Assembly (NCBI RefSeq): GCF_021513135.1
Contig: NZ_CP090980.1
Location: 310,001-374,000 of the forward strand
Direction: 5' to 3'
Source of the DNA: Vibrio sp. SS-MA-C1-2
GTDB taxonomy: Bacteria > Pseudomonadota > Gammaproteobacteria > Enterobacterales > Vibrionaceae
DNA length: 64,000 bases
A program made the translations under genes and the position numbers. Shown one piece after another: positions 7,720-17,232 of the stretch. Positions within the stretch are counted from its first letter, which is position 1, and every line of letters begins with the position of its first letter. Under the pieces are notes generated by a model. That model worked only from the letters and a program-made list of their open reading frames with translations. It had not been told where the DNA came from and made no database searches.

Positions 7720-8958
7720 TTATCTTGCATATTTAGGTATAACCAACCAAACCAATCCCAACATAAAAAGGGCATATAAGGTCGCAAACCCTAACGACAT
7801 TAAAACCAACAGACAGATAATTAATGAGATAAATGCAAGAATACGCTGAAAGCCCGCTAATAAACGAAAAGCACTCCACATCGCAAATAGATAAATCACC
7901 ACAAAGATGCCATTAGCTAACGCAAGAAAATGCTCAATATCAATATTAGAAAACTCGCCAAATAAGCAAGAGAGCGCTAATGTCACACCAACAATTAAGG
8001 TCGCACGGACAGGAACACCACGACGAGAAAGCGTTGCCACTTTACTTGTTGGACGATATTCACGCACCAGTGCCCAAATCATTCTTGCTAAACTTTGAGT
8101 ATATAAATTAATGGTTGCAAAACAGGCGAGAAAACCAATCACACTAATCAACCAAGTCACCTGAGAACCGAAGAAAATATTCGCTAAATAAGGAACAGAT
8201 AGGGTATTTAATGCTTCGTCACCATAAGCATGATGCTTTAACACAACCGTAGTAAATAAATAATAAATGGTTCCAGCCACCAAACAACCAACAATAATCG
8301 CAATAGGATAATCACGATCGGGGCGCTTAAACTCCTCTCCCATATGAGCAAATGCCTCGATACCCACAAAACACCAGAACATAATGGCAATCGCATCCAT
8401 AATGGGTAAAAAAGAGTCTGTAGGGGAAGTGTGTGGCAGTAAATCATGCGTTTCTATATCACCATACCAAGCAAACAGTATCACCAATAATACAATCCCC
8501 ATCGCAATCAATGTCTGTAACTGACTCGAGGAGCGACTTCCGGCAAAATTAACCCCCATCAGCAATACGACAATGACCAATTGCGCAATGAGTGGTGTCG
8601 CTAAAAGTGTTGGTGCAATTTGTTGAGCAAAACCACCAGCAATAGCAATCGCGGCAGGAACACCAACAGGAATAACTGAAAGAAAGAGAATCCCAATCGC
8701 TTTTTCTAGTCGAGACCCAAAAGCTTGTCGAACAAAATAGGATGCTCCACCTGCATTGGGGTAGCGCTTGCCTAATGCCGCAAAGGTGATAACAATTGGA
8801 AAAATAGCAATAATTAAGAGCCACCACGCCCATAATACTTGTTCACCGGCAATGGTTGCGGCAATCGCTGGCACCATAAACAGCCCTGTTCCTAGCAGGG
8901 TTGTTGACATCTGTCCTATTCCACCCAGTAAGGTGATCTCTTTTTTTAATCCTGACAT
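7720..8958 (-). CDS. yjeH: L-methionine/branched-chain amino acid exporter, APC family
   Basis: 412 residues with about 12 transmembrane helices. The N-terminus (MSGLKKEITLLGGIGQMSTTL) and the segments GTGLFMVPA, YPNAGGASYFV and LFLSVIPVGVPAA follow E. coli YjeH closely, an inner-membrane APC-superfamily exporter of methionine and branched-chain amino acids. Length fits the family (418 in E. coli). It is a single-gene unit with its own terminator, convergent with the lipoprotein gene. An ERIC lies about 70 bp upstream of its start. Confidence 0.9.
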   Translation of the reverse strand: MSGLKKEITLLGGIGQMSTTLLGTGLFMVPAIAATIAGEQVLWAWWLLIIAIFPIVITFAALGKRYPNAGGASYFVRQAFGSRLEKAIGILFLSVIPVGVPAAIAIAGGFAQQIAPTLLATPLIAQLVIVVLLMGVNFAGSRSSSQLQTLIAMGIVLLVILFAWYGDIETHDLLPHTSPTDSFLPIMDAIAIMFWCFVGIEAFAHMGEEFKRPDRDYPIAIIVGCLVAGTIYYLFTTVVLKHHAYGDEALNTLSVPYLANIFFGSQVTWLISVIGFLACFATINLYTQSLARMIWALVREYRPTSKVATLSRRGVPVRATLIVGVTLALSCLFGEFSNIDIEHFLALANGIFVVIYLFAMWSAFRLLAGFQRILAFISLIICLLVLMSLGFATLYALFMLGLVWLVIPKYAR

Positions 8959-9029
8959 AACCGTCCTAGTTGGTTAACTTACTAAAAGAATTCTGTTTTA
9001 TTCGTGGAATTGTTTGTTTAATGACATCT

Positions 9030-9157
9030 TATACTCAAAGTCATTGTCGTTGCTAGTAGGCGGCAAGTGAGTGAGGCCTCATGAGTATAGGTGTACTATA
9101 TGATTGGGGCGAACGAATACAGCCAACAACCTAGCGACTTCAAGTATGAAGGGTATA
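9030..9157 (+). repeat. ERIC element, full length (128 bp)
   Basis: A complete copy from TATACTCAAAGTCATTGTCG to GAAGGGTATA, lying in the 333-bp gap between the divergent exporter and the 293-aa gene. Nothing else was recognised there. Confidence 0.9.
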
Positions 9158-9291
9158 TTTGTATTAACTCTCTTTTATTTGTTCTTTTCTCAAACTTAAG
9201 TCCAACAGATTAAAATCAGCCTTGACTTAAAGTTAACTTTAACTTGTATTTTATTGTTAATCATTAATTTTAATAAAAAGGAACTTAATCG

Positions 9292-10173
9292 ATGAATAAA
9301 CACATGACGCAAGGGATCAATGCTTTAGCCAGTGTTGTTGAAAATGAAAAGAATGGATGGTTTGGTGGGCATATTGGAGCCGCATTAATTGCCGGTTCGG
9401 AGTTACTGAATAGCAAGACTTTATCTGAAAGTGGCAAAGCCGCCTTACATAAGAGATTAGATCAAATATCAGACCAATATAAAAATGAGATTTTAACGTT
9501 TGAACATATATTAGATCAATATACCGATGACTTTTCACCGATATTAAACGCATTAGAAATCAGCACAACAAACCTTTCTCATTCTGGTCATGGCACTATT
9601 TATGGCGCTCTCTTTTTAACTGCCGCACAAGGGAATAAAGTGACTATGAAGCAAGTTGAGAATGTCGCTTCATTAATTATCAATTGCCAGCAAGATAGAG
9701 GGAATCGATATGCCGGTATAGACGATTATCGTAACCACCCATTAACTGACTCAACATTAGCCATAGAACAACAAAATGCACTTGAAGGCGAATGGATCTA
9801 TCAATACGCAGTAAACCAAAGTACCCAGGATATCCACTACGACAACAATGATCACTTTTTAGCCGGAGAGAAAGTTCATGGTATCACTCATGCTCAAGCA
9901 CTTTATCAGTTAGAAGTATTAGGCTATTCCATGTTAGCTGAACAAGGCAAACAGGTTTTACTCAGACAACTTATTTTAAATAACCAAAAGCCCGATAATA
10001 AACTCATTAAAGTGAAAGCTAAAAATTTTGACCTTACAAGTTCAAATCTCACCGTTAAAGACTTTAACGACCTGCATCAAATCAAGCTTGCTTATAGCTA
10101 TCAGCAGCTTGAATCAAAGCTATCTTTACCTCTAAATAAACTGGATAACTTATGGGGATCACATTACAAATAA
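9292..10173 (+). CDS. Conserved-looking hypothetical protein, 293 aa
   Basis: No family recognised. The protein is soluble (no signal peptide or membrane helix) and mostly helical. Gly/His-rich motifs recur at helix starts: GWFGGHIGAALIAGSELL (about 23-40), LSHSGHGTIYGALFL (about 95-109) and EKVHGITHAQALYQLEVLG (about 193-211). Such Gly-His helix repeats faintly recall alpha/alpha-barrel enzymes, but no catalytic signature is clear. A reasonable ribosome site (AAAAGGAAC) precedes the ATG. It is flanked by ERICs on both sides and appears to be its own unit. Confidence 0.75.
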   Translation: MNKHMTQGINALASVVENEKNGWFGGHIGAALIAGSELLNSKTLSESGKAALHKRLDQISDQYKNEILTFEHILDQYTDDFSPILNALEISTTNLSHSGHGTIYGALFLTAAQGNKVTMKQVENVASLIINCQQDRGNRYAGIDDYRNHPLTDSTLAIEQQNALEGEWIYQYAVNQSTQDIHYDNNDHFLAGEKVHGITHAQALYQLEVLGYSMLAEQGKQVLLRQLILNNQKPDNKLIKVKAKNFDLTSSNLTVKDFNDLHQIKLAYSYQQLESKLSLPLNKLDNLWGSHYK

Positions 10174-10293
10174 TCAGGGATCTAAGATTTCATATTCATG
10201 TTGGTTAAATAGAATGTAAATGTTGAGTGTCCAACAACGGTATACATACCAATTTACCCCATCACTAAGCCTGCCATTTTATTTGTCCTAGGA

Positions 10294-10421
10294 TATACCC
10301 TTCTTACTTGAAGCTGCTAGGTTGTTGGCTACGCTCATTCGCCCCAATCATATAGTGCACCTATACTCATGAGGCCTCATTCACTTGCCGTCTACTAGCA
10401 ACTCCAATTACTTTGGGTATA
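10294..10421 (-). repeat. ERIC element, full length, reverse orientation
   Basis: It reads TATACCCTTCTTACTTGAAG to ACTTTGGGTATA on the plus strand, the reverse of most copies in the window. It lies in the 336-bp gap after the 293-aa gene. Confidence 0.9.
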
Positions 10422-10509
10422 GATCCGTCTTTTTAATCAATAATGATGGCACGACTTCGCTTATCATCATTACCCATAAATGAAACCAGAAGTAAAATAG
10501 GAACAGATA

Positions 10510-10623
10510 ATGAGTTGTTGTAATAAAGCGCCGAATGGCGGTTCAAATGATATTGGCTTAATGTTAAAAGTCGTTGGCTCTATGCTCGTGATCATGTTGA
10601 TTTTAATGCTACTATTTGGCTAA
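10510..10623 (+). CDS. Small Cys-Cys membrane peptide, 37 aa
   Basis: A 37-codon reading frame begins MSCCNKAPNGG and continues into one hydrophobic helix (about residues 17-36) ending LLFG. A good Shine-Dalgarno (AGGAAC) stands 7 bases before the ATG. The layout is a vicinal Cys pair plus a single membrane anchor. It lies 171 bp upstream of the copper ATPase gene on the same strand, so a role in metal handling is possible but not shown. It could also be a chance frame, but the ribosome site, helix and composition argue for a gene. Confidence 0.6.
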   Translation: MSCCNKAPNGGSNDIGLMLKVVGSMLVIMLILMLLFG

Positions 10624-10647
10624 TTACGTTAATCTTTAATTTATTTT

Positions 10648-10699
10648 CAGCCATTATTATTATAAACCTAGTCTAGCGACTTCAAGTATGAAAGGTATA
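10648..10699 (+). repeat. ERIC right-end fragment
   Basis: Only the right end is present (CAGCCATTATTATTATAAACCTAGTCTAGCGACTTCAAG in variant form, then GAAAGGTATA). The same variant (GCCATT...TTATAAACCTAG) occurs at about 3181 and 13965. It is in the leader region of copA. Confidence 0.65.
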
Positions 10700-10794
10700 G
10701 GGATATTAATGGCTGATATCATGTAAAATAACCCAATGAATAATAAATGGAATCAGACTAAAAATAGATTTCATCAATATTTTGGAGACTCGAA

Positions 10795-13700
10795 ATGAGT
10801 ACTGTTGAACTACAATTACGTGGACTTTCATGCCAACGTTGCGTAAAAAAAGTCACCGATCTAGTGACAACACTCCCAACCACTGAATTAATTGAGATCA
10901 GTAAAGAAAAATTACGACTCAATAGCGAACTTGCAACCCGTGAGATCATCTCGCAAATTGAAACATTGAAGTTTCAGGCTGGATGGACATACCATTTTAA
11001 ACTCACTGGATTAAGCTGCAAAAAATGTGTCGCGAAGTTAACCGCTCAATTAGAGATGTTCAATACCTCAGAAGCCAGCACCATTGAAATTATCGAACTA
11101 ACTACCTCTGAGCTCACCATTTGGGCATCTCTAGATAGCCAAGAAATTATTCAAGCGGTAAATTCTGCAGGCTTTCATGCTAAAGAACAGGCGCATTACT
11201 CGCTGTCAGGTTTAAGTTGTGGCAAATGTGTCGCAAAAGTAAACGCCGTATTTGAAAATGATCCGGATATTGAGCAACGGACCGTAACAAAAACCGACTT
11301 AACGTTAATTTCATCCCTTTCTCATCAAACGGTTATTTCTCGGATCGAAGCGTTAAATTATCACGTCTATTTTATCTCATATTCTCAGCAGCAAGACGCT
11401 GACATATTGCAAGCACAAGCACAAGCACAAGCACAAGCACAAGCACAACAAACAGAACAAAAAACGGATAAAAGTGCAACCACCACAGACAAGAAAAAAC
11501 CTGAAACAGAAACTAACACCAAAGCAGATACCCTCTATTTCAATATCAGTGGCATGAGTTGTGCAAGTTGTGTCGCCAGTGTAGAAAAAGCCTTTACCAA
11601 AGTGACAGGCGTCAAAAATGCCCGCGTTAACTTAGTCGAGCGAACCGCAGCGATCAATGCCGATCATATCGATGATGAGTTGATTCAACAGCTTATCACC
11701 TCAGTCAGTCAATCGGGATACAGCGCCACGCTGACACAGAACTTAAATAGTCAACAACAGCAACAGAAAGAAGCGATAGAGAAAGAGCTAAAACACCATA
11801 AACGTGCCGCTATCTGGGGAATAATTGCCGGAGGCCTGATGATGATTTGGGGCTTAAGCGGCGGTAATATGATGATCCGTAATATCAGCGATCAACTGAT
11901 ATGGGGGGTGATTGGGCTAATCTGTTTAGCAATTATGTCAACGGTCGGTAAGTACTTCTACCAAAATGCATGGAAAGCCTTAAAACATAAACATGCTACC
12001 ATGGATACCCTTATCGCATTAGGGACAGGCGCAGCTTGGATCTATTCGGCGATTTTAGTGATTGCTCCAGAGATGTTCCCTGCCACTTCCCGTCATGTCT
12101 ACTTTGAAGCCAGCGTGATGATTATCGGTTTGATCTCATTGGGTCATTATATTGAGACTTACTCCAAAGCCAAAATGACCAAATCATTACAAGCACTGGT
12201 CAAGCTACAACCGAAAACCGCCACGGTTATTGATAACGACAACAAAGAACAGCAACAACCGATCGCCTCAATTATTGAAGGTATGCGAGTTCGTGTGAAA
12301 CCGGGAGAGCAGATTCCTGTCGATGGAACCGTACTTGAAGGACACTCCTATGTCGATGAGTCGATGCTAACCGGTGAACCACTGAGTGTTGCGAAAGAAG
12401 CAGGAAAGAAAGTCTCAACCGGCACCGTTAATGGCGATGGTAGCTTAATTATTGAAGCCAGCAGTGTTGGCAGCGATACCATGCTCGCGAAGATCATTGA
12501 GCTGGTTCGTGAAGCACAAAGCAGCAAACCCGCCATTGCTAAATTGGCAGATAAAATCTCCTCGGTCTTTGTGCCGATTGTCATTTTGATTGCGATAATC
12601 ACCGGGATTATCTGGGCAATTTGGGGGCCAACGCCATCATCAAGTTATGTGTTGATCGTGGTCACTTCTGTCCTGATTATTGCCTGCCCTTGCGCCCTAG
12701 GTTTAGCGACCCCACTATCGATCACCGCAGGAATCGGTAACGCGGCTCAGATGGGGATTTTAATTCGTGACGCCAATGTCTTACAGACTGCAAGTAAAAT
12801 AGATACTTTAGTCTTTGATAAAACCGGCACATTAACCAAAGGTAAACCGACGGTACAGAACATGACGGTATTCGATCAACAGTTAACCGAAGCACAACTG
12901 TTTGAACATATTTACGGCATAGAAAAAGGGTCGGAACACCCATTGGCGAAGGCGATCTGCCAATATGCGGAACAGCAAAAAATTAAAGCCAGCTCTCTAA
13001 TCTCGTTTAATAACTTACGAGGTCAGGGTGTTGAAGCAACAATCGCGAAGACTAATATCGATACTAATATAGATACCGATTCCGATAATCATGCAATCAA
13101 CCATTCTGTCACTGCAAACGATAACTGGTTAGTGGGTTCGATCGGATTAATGAACTCACGGGCTATCGATTTAACGGAGACAACCCCGAAACTGACGCAA
13201 TATACAGAGCAAGCATGGACTCCTATTTTAGCGGCTAAAAATGGTAAAATAGCCGGTATTATTGCGGTTTCAGACCCGATAAAAGACGATGCAGCAGACG
13301 CGGTACAGAAGATAAAAAGCCAAGGTTTACGCGTGGTAATGTTAACGGGAGATAACCAAACCGTCGCTAAAAAAATTGCCGCCATTATTGGTGTCGATGA
13401 GATTATCGCAGAAGTATTACCCGACCAAAAAGCACAACATATTCAAGCCCTCCAACAAAAAGGGTATAAAGTGGCGATGGTGGGAGATGGAATCAACGAT
13501 GCCCCAGCGTTAGCGTCTGCCGATGTTGGCATAGCCATGGGAAGTGGTTCAGATGTGGCGATAGAGAATGCACAAATGACGCTACTTAACTCATCCCCAA
13601 CGTCGGTTGTGGATATGGTGGCACTGTCGAAAGCGACAATGACCAATATTCATCAAAATCTGTTCTGGGCGTTTATGTATAACACACTGATGATCCCGAT

Positions 13701-13833
13701 TGCCGCCGGTATTCTATTTCCTGTATTTGGGATTTTACTTAGCCCTGTCTTTGGTAGTGTCGCCATGGCGCTCTCTTCCATCACGGTCGTACTCAATGCT
13801 AACCGTTTAAGAGGATTTAAAGTTAAGCATTAA
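10795..13833 (+). CDS. copA: Copper-exporting P1B-type ATPase with four metal-binding domains
   Basis: 1012 residues, longer than E. coli CopA (834). It pumps Cu(I) out of the cytosol using ATP. Four N-terminal heavy-metal-binding modules are visible with CxxC pairs at Cys13/16, Cys75/78, Cys142/145 and Cys256/259; a QA-repeat linker separates the third and fourth. Then come the membrane helices, the phosphatase motif TGE, the intramembrane CPC (631-633), the phosphorylated Asp675 in DKTGTLTKG, and the hinge [11 protein letters not shown]. The start has a GGAG ribosome site. No convincing CueR site was found upstream. The small CC peptide precedes it. Confidence 0.95.
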   Translation: MSTVELQLRGLSCQRCVKKVTDLVTTLPTTELIEISKEKLRLNSELATREIISQIETLKFQAGWTYHFKLTGLSCKKCVAKLTAQLEMFNTSEASTIEIIELTTSELTIWASLDSQEIIQAVNSAGFHAKEQAHYSLSGLSCGKCVAKVNAVFENDPDIEQRTVTKTDLTLISSLSHQTVISRIEALNYHVYFISYSQQQDADILQAQAQAQAQAQAQQTEQKTDKSATTTDKKKPETETNTKADTLYFNISGMSCASCVASVEKAFTKVTGVKNARVNLVERTAAINADHIDDELIQQLITSVSQSGYSATLTQNLNSQQQQQKEAIEKELKHHKRAAIWGIIAGGLMMIWGLSGGNMMIRNISDQLIWGVIGLICLAIMSTVGKYFYQNAWKALKHKHATMDTLIALGTGAAWIYSAILVIAPEMFPATSRHVYFEASVMIIGLISLGHYIETYSKAKMTKSLQALVKLQPKTATVIDNDNKEQQQPIASIIEGMRVRVKPGEQIPVDGTVLEGHSYVDESMLTGEPLSVAKEAGKKVSTGTVNGDGSLIIEASSVGSDTMLAKIIELVREAQSSKPAIAKLADKISSVFVPIVILIAIITGIIWAIWGPTPSSSYVLIVVTSVLIIACPCALGLATPLSITAGIGNAAQMGILIRDANVLQTASKIDTLVFDKTGTLTKGKPTVQNMTVFDQQLTEAQLFEHIYGIEKGSEHPLAKAICQYAEQQKIKASSLISFNNLRGQGVEATIAKTNIDTNIDTDSDNHAINHSVTANDNWLVGSIGLMNSRAIDLTETTPKLTQYTEQAWTPILAAKNGKIAGIIAVSDPIKDDAADAVQKIKSQGLRVVMLTGDNQTVAKKIAAIIGVDEIIAEVLPDQKAQHIQALQQKGYKVAMVGDGINDAPALASADVGIAMGSGSDVAIENAQMTLLNSSPTSVVDMVALSKATMTNIHQNLFWAFMYNTLMIPIAAGILFPVFGILLSPVFGSVAMALSSITVVLNANRLRGFKVKH
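11411..11446 (+). repeat. In-frame hexanucleotide repeat (AAGCAC) x6 in copA
   Basis: Six exact copies encode an alternating Gln-Ala stretch in the linker between the third and fourth metal-binding domains. The unit is a multiple of three, so slippage would change linker length without breaking the frame. Confidence 0.9.
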
Positions 13834-13872
13834 TAAATGGTTCGAGCAGAAAATTAGAATAATCAGGGTATA

Positions 13873-14094
13873 TATACCTAAAATAATTGGAGTTGCTAGT
13901 AGGCGGCAAGTGAATGAGGCCCCATGAGTATAGGTTTTCTATATTCATGGGGCGAACGAAGACAGCCATTCTTGTTATAAACCTAGCCTAGCAACTTCAA
14001 GTATGAAGGGTATAGTAACTTCAAGCTTGAATCTGCGAAGTATGAAGGGTATATACCAACAACAACGCCATGATCAGCTTGAAGTATGAAGGAG
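13873..14094 (+). repeat. ERIC element (variant right arm) followed by degenerate right-end copies
   Basis: An ERIC runs 13873-14014 with the variant right arm (AGCCATTCTTGTTATAAACCTAGCCTAGC). Behind it the right-end sequence is repeated in decayed form: AACTTCAAGCTTGAAT...GAAGTATGAAGGGTATA to 14053, then GCTTGAAGTATGAAGGAGATA to 14095. It separates copA from the convergent DUF11 locus. Confidence 0.75.
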
Positions 14095-14101
14095 ATATGA
14101 G

Positions 14102-14361
14102 TTATTCCACCTCTAACATAAATGTTAATGTGACAACTTCTCCGGGAGCGACGGGACTGCTAACAAGGCCTGTAATTTGACCACTGCCACTGCGACCACC
14201 ATTGATACTGCCTTGCGGGTGAGAAATGGATGGCAACCCATTTTCACTGCGGAAGAAGGTATAATCGGGCGCAAGATCCATGATTTTGACGTTATACGCA
14301 TCATCGATGGCTGTGTTTGCTGCATTTAGCTGATAGATAACACACTGTTTGGGCATAATGT
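14102..14361 (-). pseudogene. Detached C-terminal segment of the DUF11 protein (frameshifted)
   Basis: This frame begins in-frame codons at the G-tract end and gives MPKQCVIYQLNAANTAID..., ending SSPVAPGEVVTLTFMLEVE. It matches the C-terminal DUF11-type domain end of the paralogue at 25146 (GECAIWRVVAKNVG ... PGDKAAVEFKVKVN). It continues the 952-aa upstream frame if one G is added to the G7 run at 14383-14389, which gives ...EGGAFVKTGLNIMPKQC. It therefore is most likely the lost end of that gene, not a separate 84-aa protein. Confidence 0.75.
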
Positions 14362-17220
14362 TTAGCCCTGTTTTAACAAAAGCCCCCCCTCTATTTTTCC
14401 ATCACAGTTTGCATCTAAGCCTTGTAGCTTTTCTATCCGCATATTGGTATTACTTAATACCGTGACATCCGTCACGCTTGGAGCGCTACAATCAGCAGTG
14501 AGGACAGGGTTTAATTGGTTAGCCGTGATAGTGGCTGTATTCACCGTACCTACAGGGGTTTGAGTTCTGGTCATGGTACTGACCCATAATACCTTTGAAC
14601 TGTGAGCTGGAATCGTAAGACTCCCCGATGGTGATCCCTGATAAGCGATCAATGTGTCGGTTCCATCAAACTCTTCATCTTTTCCTGAACTACCACTATC
14701 AAGATAAACCATTGAGTTAAAGAAGTTAACTTGATCCTCAACCAATGTGATTTTGAAATCGACGCTGGCATCAAGCGGATTGGTTAAGGTATGTTTATAC
14801 ATTATGGAGCCCCCTCCAAAGGCGGCACCTTTTTGGTCAGGTTGCAGTGTAAGGCACTTCACATTCTTAATCGAGACTTGGTCATATTTTGTATCTGATT
14901 GACCGGTAAGATGAGACGTTGCATTGAAGTAGATTGGATAATCACCATCATCGACACCATTAGGGATGGTAATGAAAGCTTTCACTTTGGCGCTCTGACC
15001 TTGAGCAAGAATCGGGATATCTGTTATTGTTTTACCTGCCCCATCTGTAAATTTAATCGTCCAACCAGCAGGAAGCGTTGTGGCGGGGAAACTATTCGTT
15101 GTGTTATAGAAGAGATCATAACCATCGGCAATACCCGAGGTGTTATTGACAAATAAAGTAAATGTCACTGTTGTTCCCTCTTCCGTGGTAATGGTAGTGA
15201 CTGGCGAAGTAGTAATACCCGCACCTTTTCCACAGCTAAATCCATCATTCGGTGTCGAGTCTTCTTGATCACATTGAGCATCAGTTACTGCAAAGTTATT
15301 AGTTAAATCTACGCGACTTTCTTCAACCTGATACAAAATATCATTGACTGAGTTAGTCTGACTAGGATCACCCACAGATTGCGCCGATTTAGTCAGCGCA
15401 ATAATTTCCTCATTAGTGGCATAACTATTTGGTAGCGTTAAAGCCGTAATAATTTGATAACCACAATACGCTTGAGGAGTATCACTACTGAGCACCTGAT
15501 TATCTGGGCACTTTGGTGTTGTCGAATCAAGTTCACCATAACCTAGGATTGGCCCAGTATCGATAATGCCATCATTATTGGTGTCTAGCAGTGGTGTCAC
15601 GCCATCACTTTTATAGAAGGCGACGATAGCACCTGCTGTTTTTAAGTCTGAGTGAAGACCAGTTACATAATCAAAAATTAAATTAATGGTGTCTGCTTGC
15701 GCACCGGTATTCCAAAAATAGTTACTGAACTTAACGGTTTGTCCTTGTTGGGCGCCATGAATGATCACATTATCAAAGTTGCTACCATCATCTGTAGTAC
15801 ATGTACTGCCACTGGCGTCACCACATGGGGTGATCTCGGTAGGCAAACGACATGAACCTGAAGATGAAGATGAAGATGAAGAACCCTGACAAGTACCTTG
15901 ATCAATGCCTCCTCCATTATTGGCGATAACGCTATATTCACCAAGGACGACAAAAGGGACGGTGTTGGTTGTCATAGGCGAAGACCAATCAGGCCCCCCA
16001 AAACCGGAGGTATTAGCATAGGCATATGTTGCTTCATTATAAAGGATACCAGCCGGCGTCCCCTCTTCAATGACAATATCTGCACTAAATGTCGCAGAGT
16101 CTCCTGCCTTTAAGCCATCAAGTGTCAATATTAATGAATTATCACCGTGATTAAAAGTTGCGTCAAAATTACTCTCATGATAGTCACTATTCGTATCATC
16201 TATTTTCCCTTGAATATTGATGTTTCCAGTAGGTGAAGGCTTGTGTTCATTCATAACGATTGGAAGATCAACACCATTGATTGCCCATTTAATATGTGCT
16301 CCGGATGATGGTTCGCCATCTATGACTGGATTTAATTGCATACCCGATGGAAGATAATCCATAATATACACATTGGATGGGGCTGATGTCCCAATAAAAT
16401 CAATAAAGTCTACAGTTGATACATTTGTATAAGTAAACATTAAGCGATAACGCTCGCCACTCCCAGAAACACCTATGGCTGGAGTAATTGACTTGCTAAC
16501 ATAAATCATTGCCGTATTGAGTATATTTAATTCTGTTTGAGCGGAATCAAAAATGTTCGTATCAGTCTCACTGGTCGCCGTTAATTGGTATTTCTCCACC
16601 CCTGAATTGCTATTACTGAGCACATTCATGACAAGATTGGCTTTTTCACCAGGAGCAAGAGGACCAAAATTTAACGACGTAGCCGCCCCTCCAGCACAAC
16701 TTAACAAAGGGCTATTTTTATCATCAGGGAGGCCATCACTATTTATATCACGGTAAAGTATTGCCGTTGAGATAAAAACAGGCATATCTTCACAAAGAAT
16801 CGTATAACTATCGCTAGTATTACCTAAATTCTGAATCGAGTGAGGAATAGAGACTTCTGTATTACCTCCGAATCCCCCGTTGGCTGGAATATGATAATAA
16901 CTCGCACCATCATTTGTCACCTCGACACCATATACTTCTTGAATCTCTGTAATAACAATATTGGATTCTATCTGATGAGCAATATCCGCACTGTCGATGT
17001 AGGTTGCCGCAGCTTGGTTTTTGATCATAGTGCCGGCTGGTAATGCCGCTTGAGCCATAAAAGAGAAGATCAGCAACGCCATCACTAACAGCGAAGTCAT
17101 CAAGGGAGAGATCCTATTCCCGACTCGCTTAGCTTGAAAATGAGCAGAGGGTAAACGATCAGATTGCAAGCAACGGGACAATAAGCTGGCAGTTAATGGA
17201 TTTTGGCTATTTAACATCAT
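14362..17220 (-). CDS. Large secreted DUF11-type repeat protein (C-terminus cut by frameshift)
   Basis: 952 residues. An unusually long N-terminal region (about 38 residues) precedes a hydrophobic signal core (MTSLLVMALLIFSFMAQA|A). The mature start (LPAGTMIKNQAAATYIDS) repeats the opening module of the two other large proteins of the locus. Several Ig-like/DUF11 beta-sandwich domains follow, with Dxx(N)DG-type loops (DINSDGLPDD, DTNNDGIIDTG) suggesting Ca binding, and a Ser8 linker encoded by GATGAA repeats at about 15860-15883. The frame ends early at LLLKQG because of a one-base shift at a G7 run. It starts 12 bp after the OmpA-like lipoprotein gene, so it is in one operon with it. Probably exported to the surface. 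Confidence 0.8.
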   Translation of the reverse strand: MMLNSQNPLTASLLSRCLQSDRLPSAHFQAKRVGNRISPLMTSLLVMALLIFSFMAQAALPAGTMIKNQAAATYIDSADIAHQIESNIVITEIQEVYGVEVTNDGASYYHIPANGGFGGNTEVSIPHSIQNLGNTSDSYTILCEDMPVFISTAILYRDINSDGLPDDKNSPLLSCAGGAATSLNFGPLAPGEKANLVMNVLSNSNSGVEKYQLTATSETDTNIFDSAQTELNILNTAMIYVSKSITPAIGVSGSGERYRLMFTYTNVSTVDFIDFIGTSAPSNVYIMDYLPSGMQLNPVIDGEPSSGAHIKWAINGVDLPIVMNEHKPSPTGNINIQGKIDDTNSDYHESNFDATFNHGDNSLILTLDGLKAGDSATFSADIVIEEGTPAGILYNEATYAYANTSGFGGPDWSSPMTTNTVPFVVLGEYSVIANNGGGIDQGTCQGSSSSSSSSGSCRLPTEITPCGDASGSTCTTDDGSNFDNVIIHGAQQGQTVKFSNYFWNTGAQADTINLIFDYVTGLHSDLKTAGAIVAFYKSDGVTPLLDTNNDGIIDTGPILGYGELDSTTPKCPDNQVLSSDTPQAYCGYQIITALTLPNSYATNEEIIALTKSAQSVGDPSQTNSVNDILYQVEESRVDLTNNFAVTDAQCDQEDSTPNDGFSCGKGAGITTSPVTTITTEEGTTVTFTLFVNNTSGIADGYDLFYNTTNSFPATTLPAGWTIKFTDGAGKTITDIPILAQGQSAKVKAFITIPNGVDDGDYPIYFNATSHLTGQSDTKYDQVSIKNVKCLTLQPDQKGAAFGGGSIMYKHTLTNPLDASVDFKITLVEDQVNFFNSMVYLDSGSSGKDEEFDGTDTLIAYQGSPSGSLTIPAHSSKVLWVSTMTRTQTPVGTVNTATITANQLNPVLTADCSAPSVTDVTVLSNTNMRIEKLQGLDANCDGKIEGGLLLKQG
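14383..14389 (-). other. G7 homopolymer tract at the frameshift point
   Basis: On the coding (minus) strand the sequence is GAGGGGGGGCTTTT. With seven G the 952-aa frame stops 6 codons later; with eight it would read through into the conserved C-terminal domain. This is a candidate phase-variable tract or a sequencing error. Confidence 0.7.
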
Positions 17221-17232
17221 TTTACTCCCTGC

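Noticed and set aside
9292-10173. LanC-like cyclase or similar alpha/alpha-barrel enzyme
   Set aside because: Gly-His motifs resemble the general fold only; the Zn-binding Cys/His pattern of LanC is absent.
14102-14361. Separate 84-aa gene downstream of the DUF11 gene
   Set aside because: It has no signal peptide or ribosome site and completes the domain missing from the upstream frame, so it is treated as its detached end.
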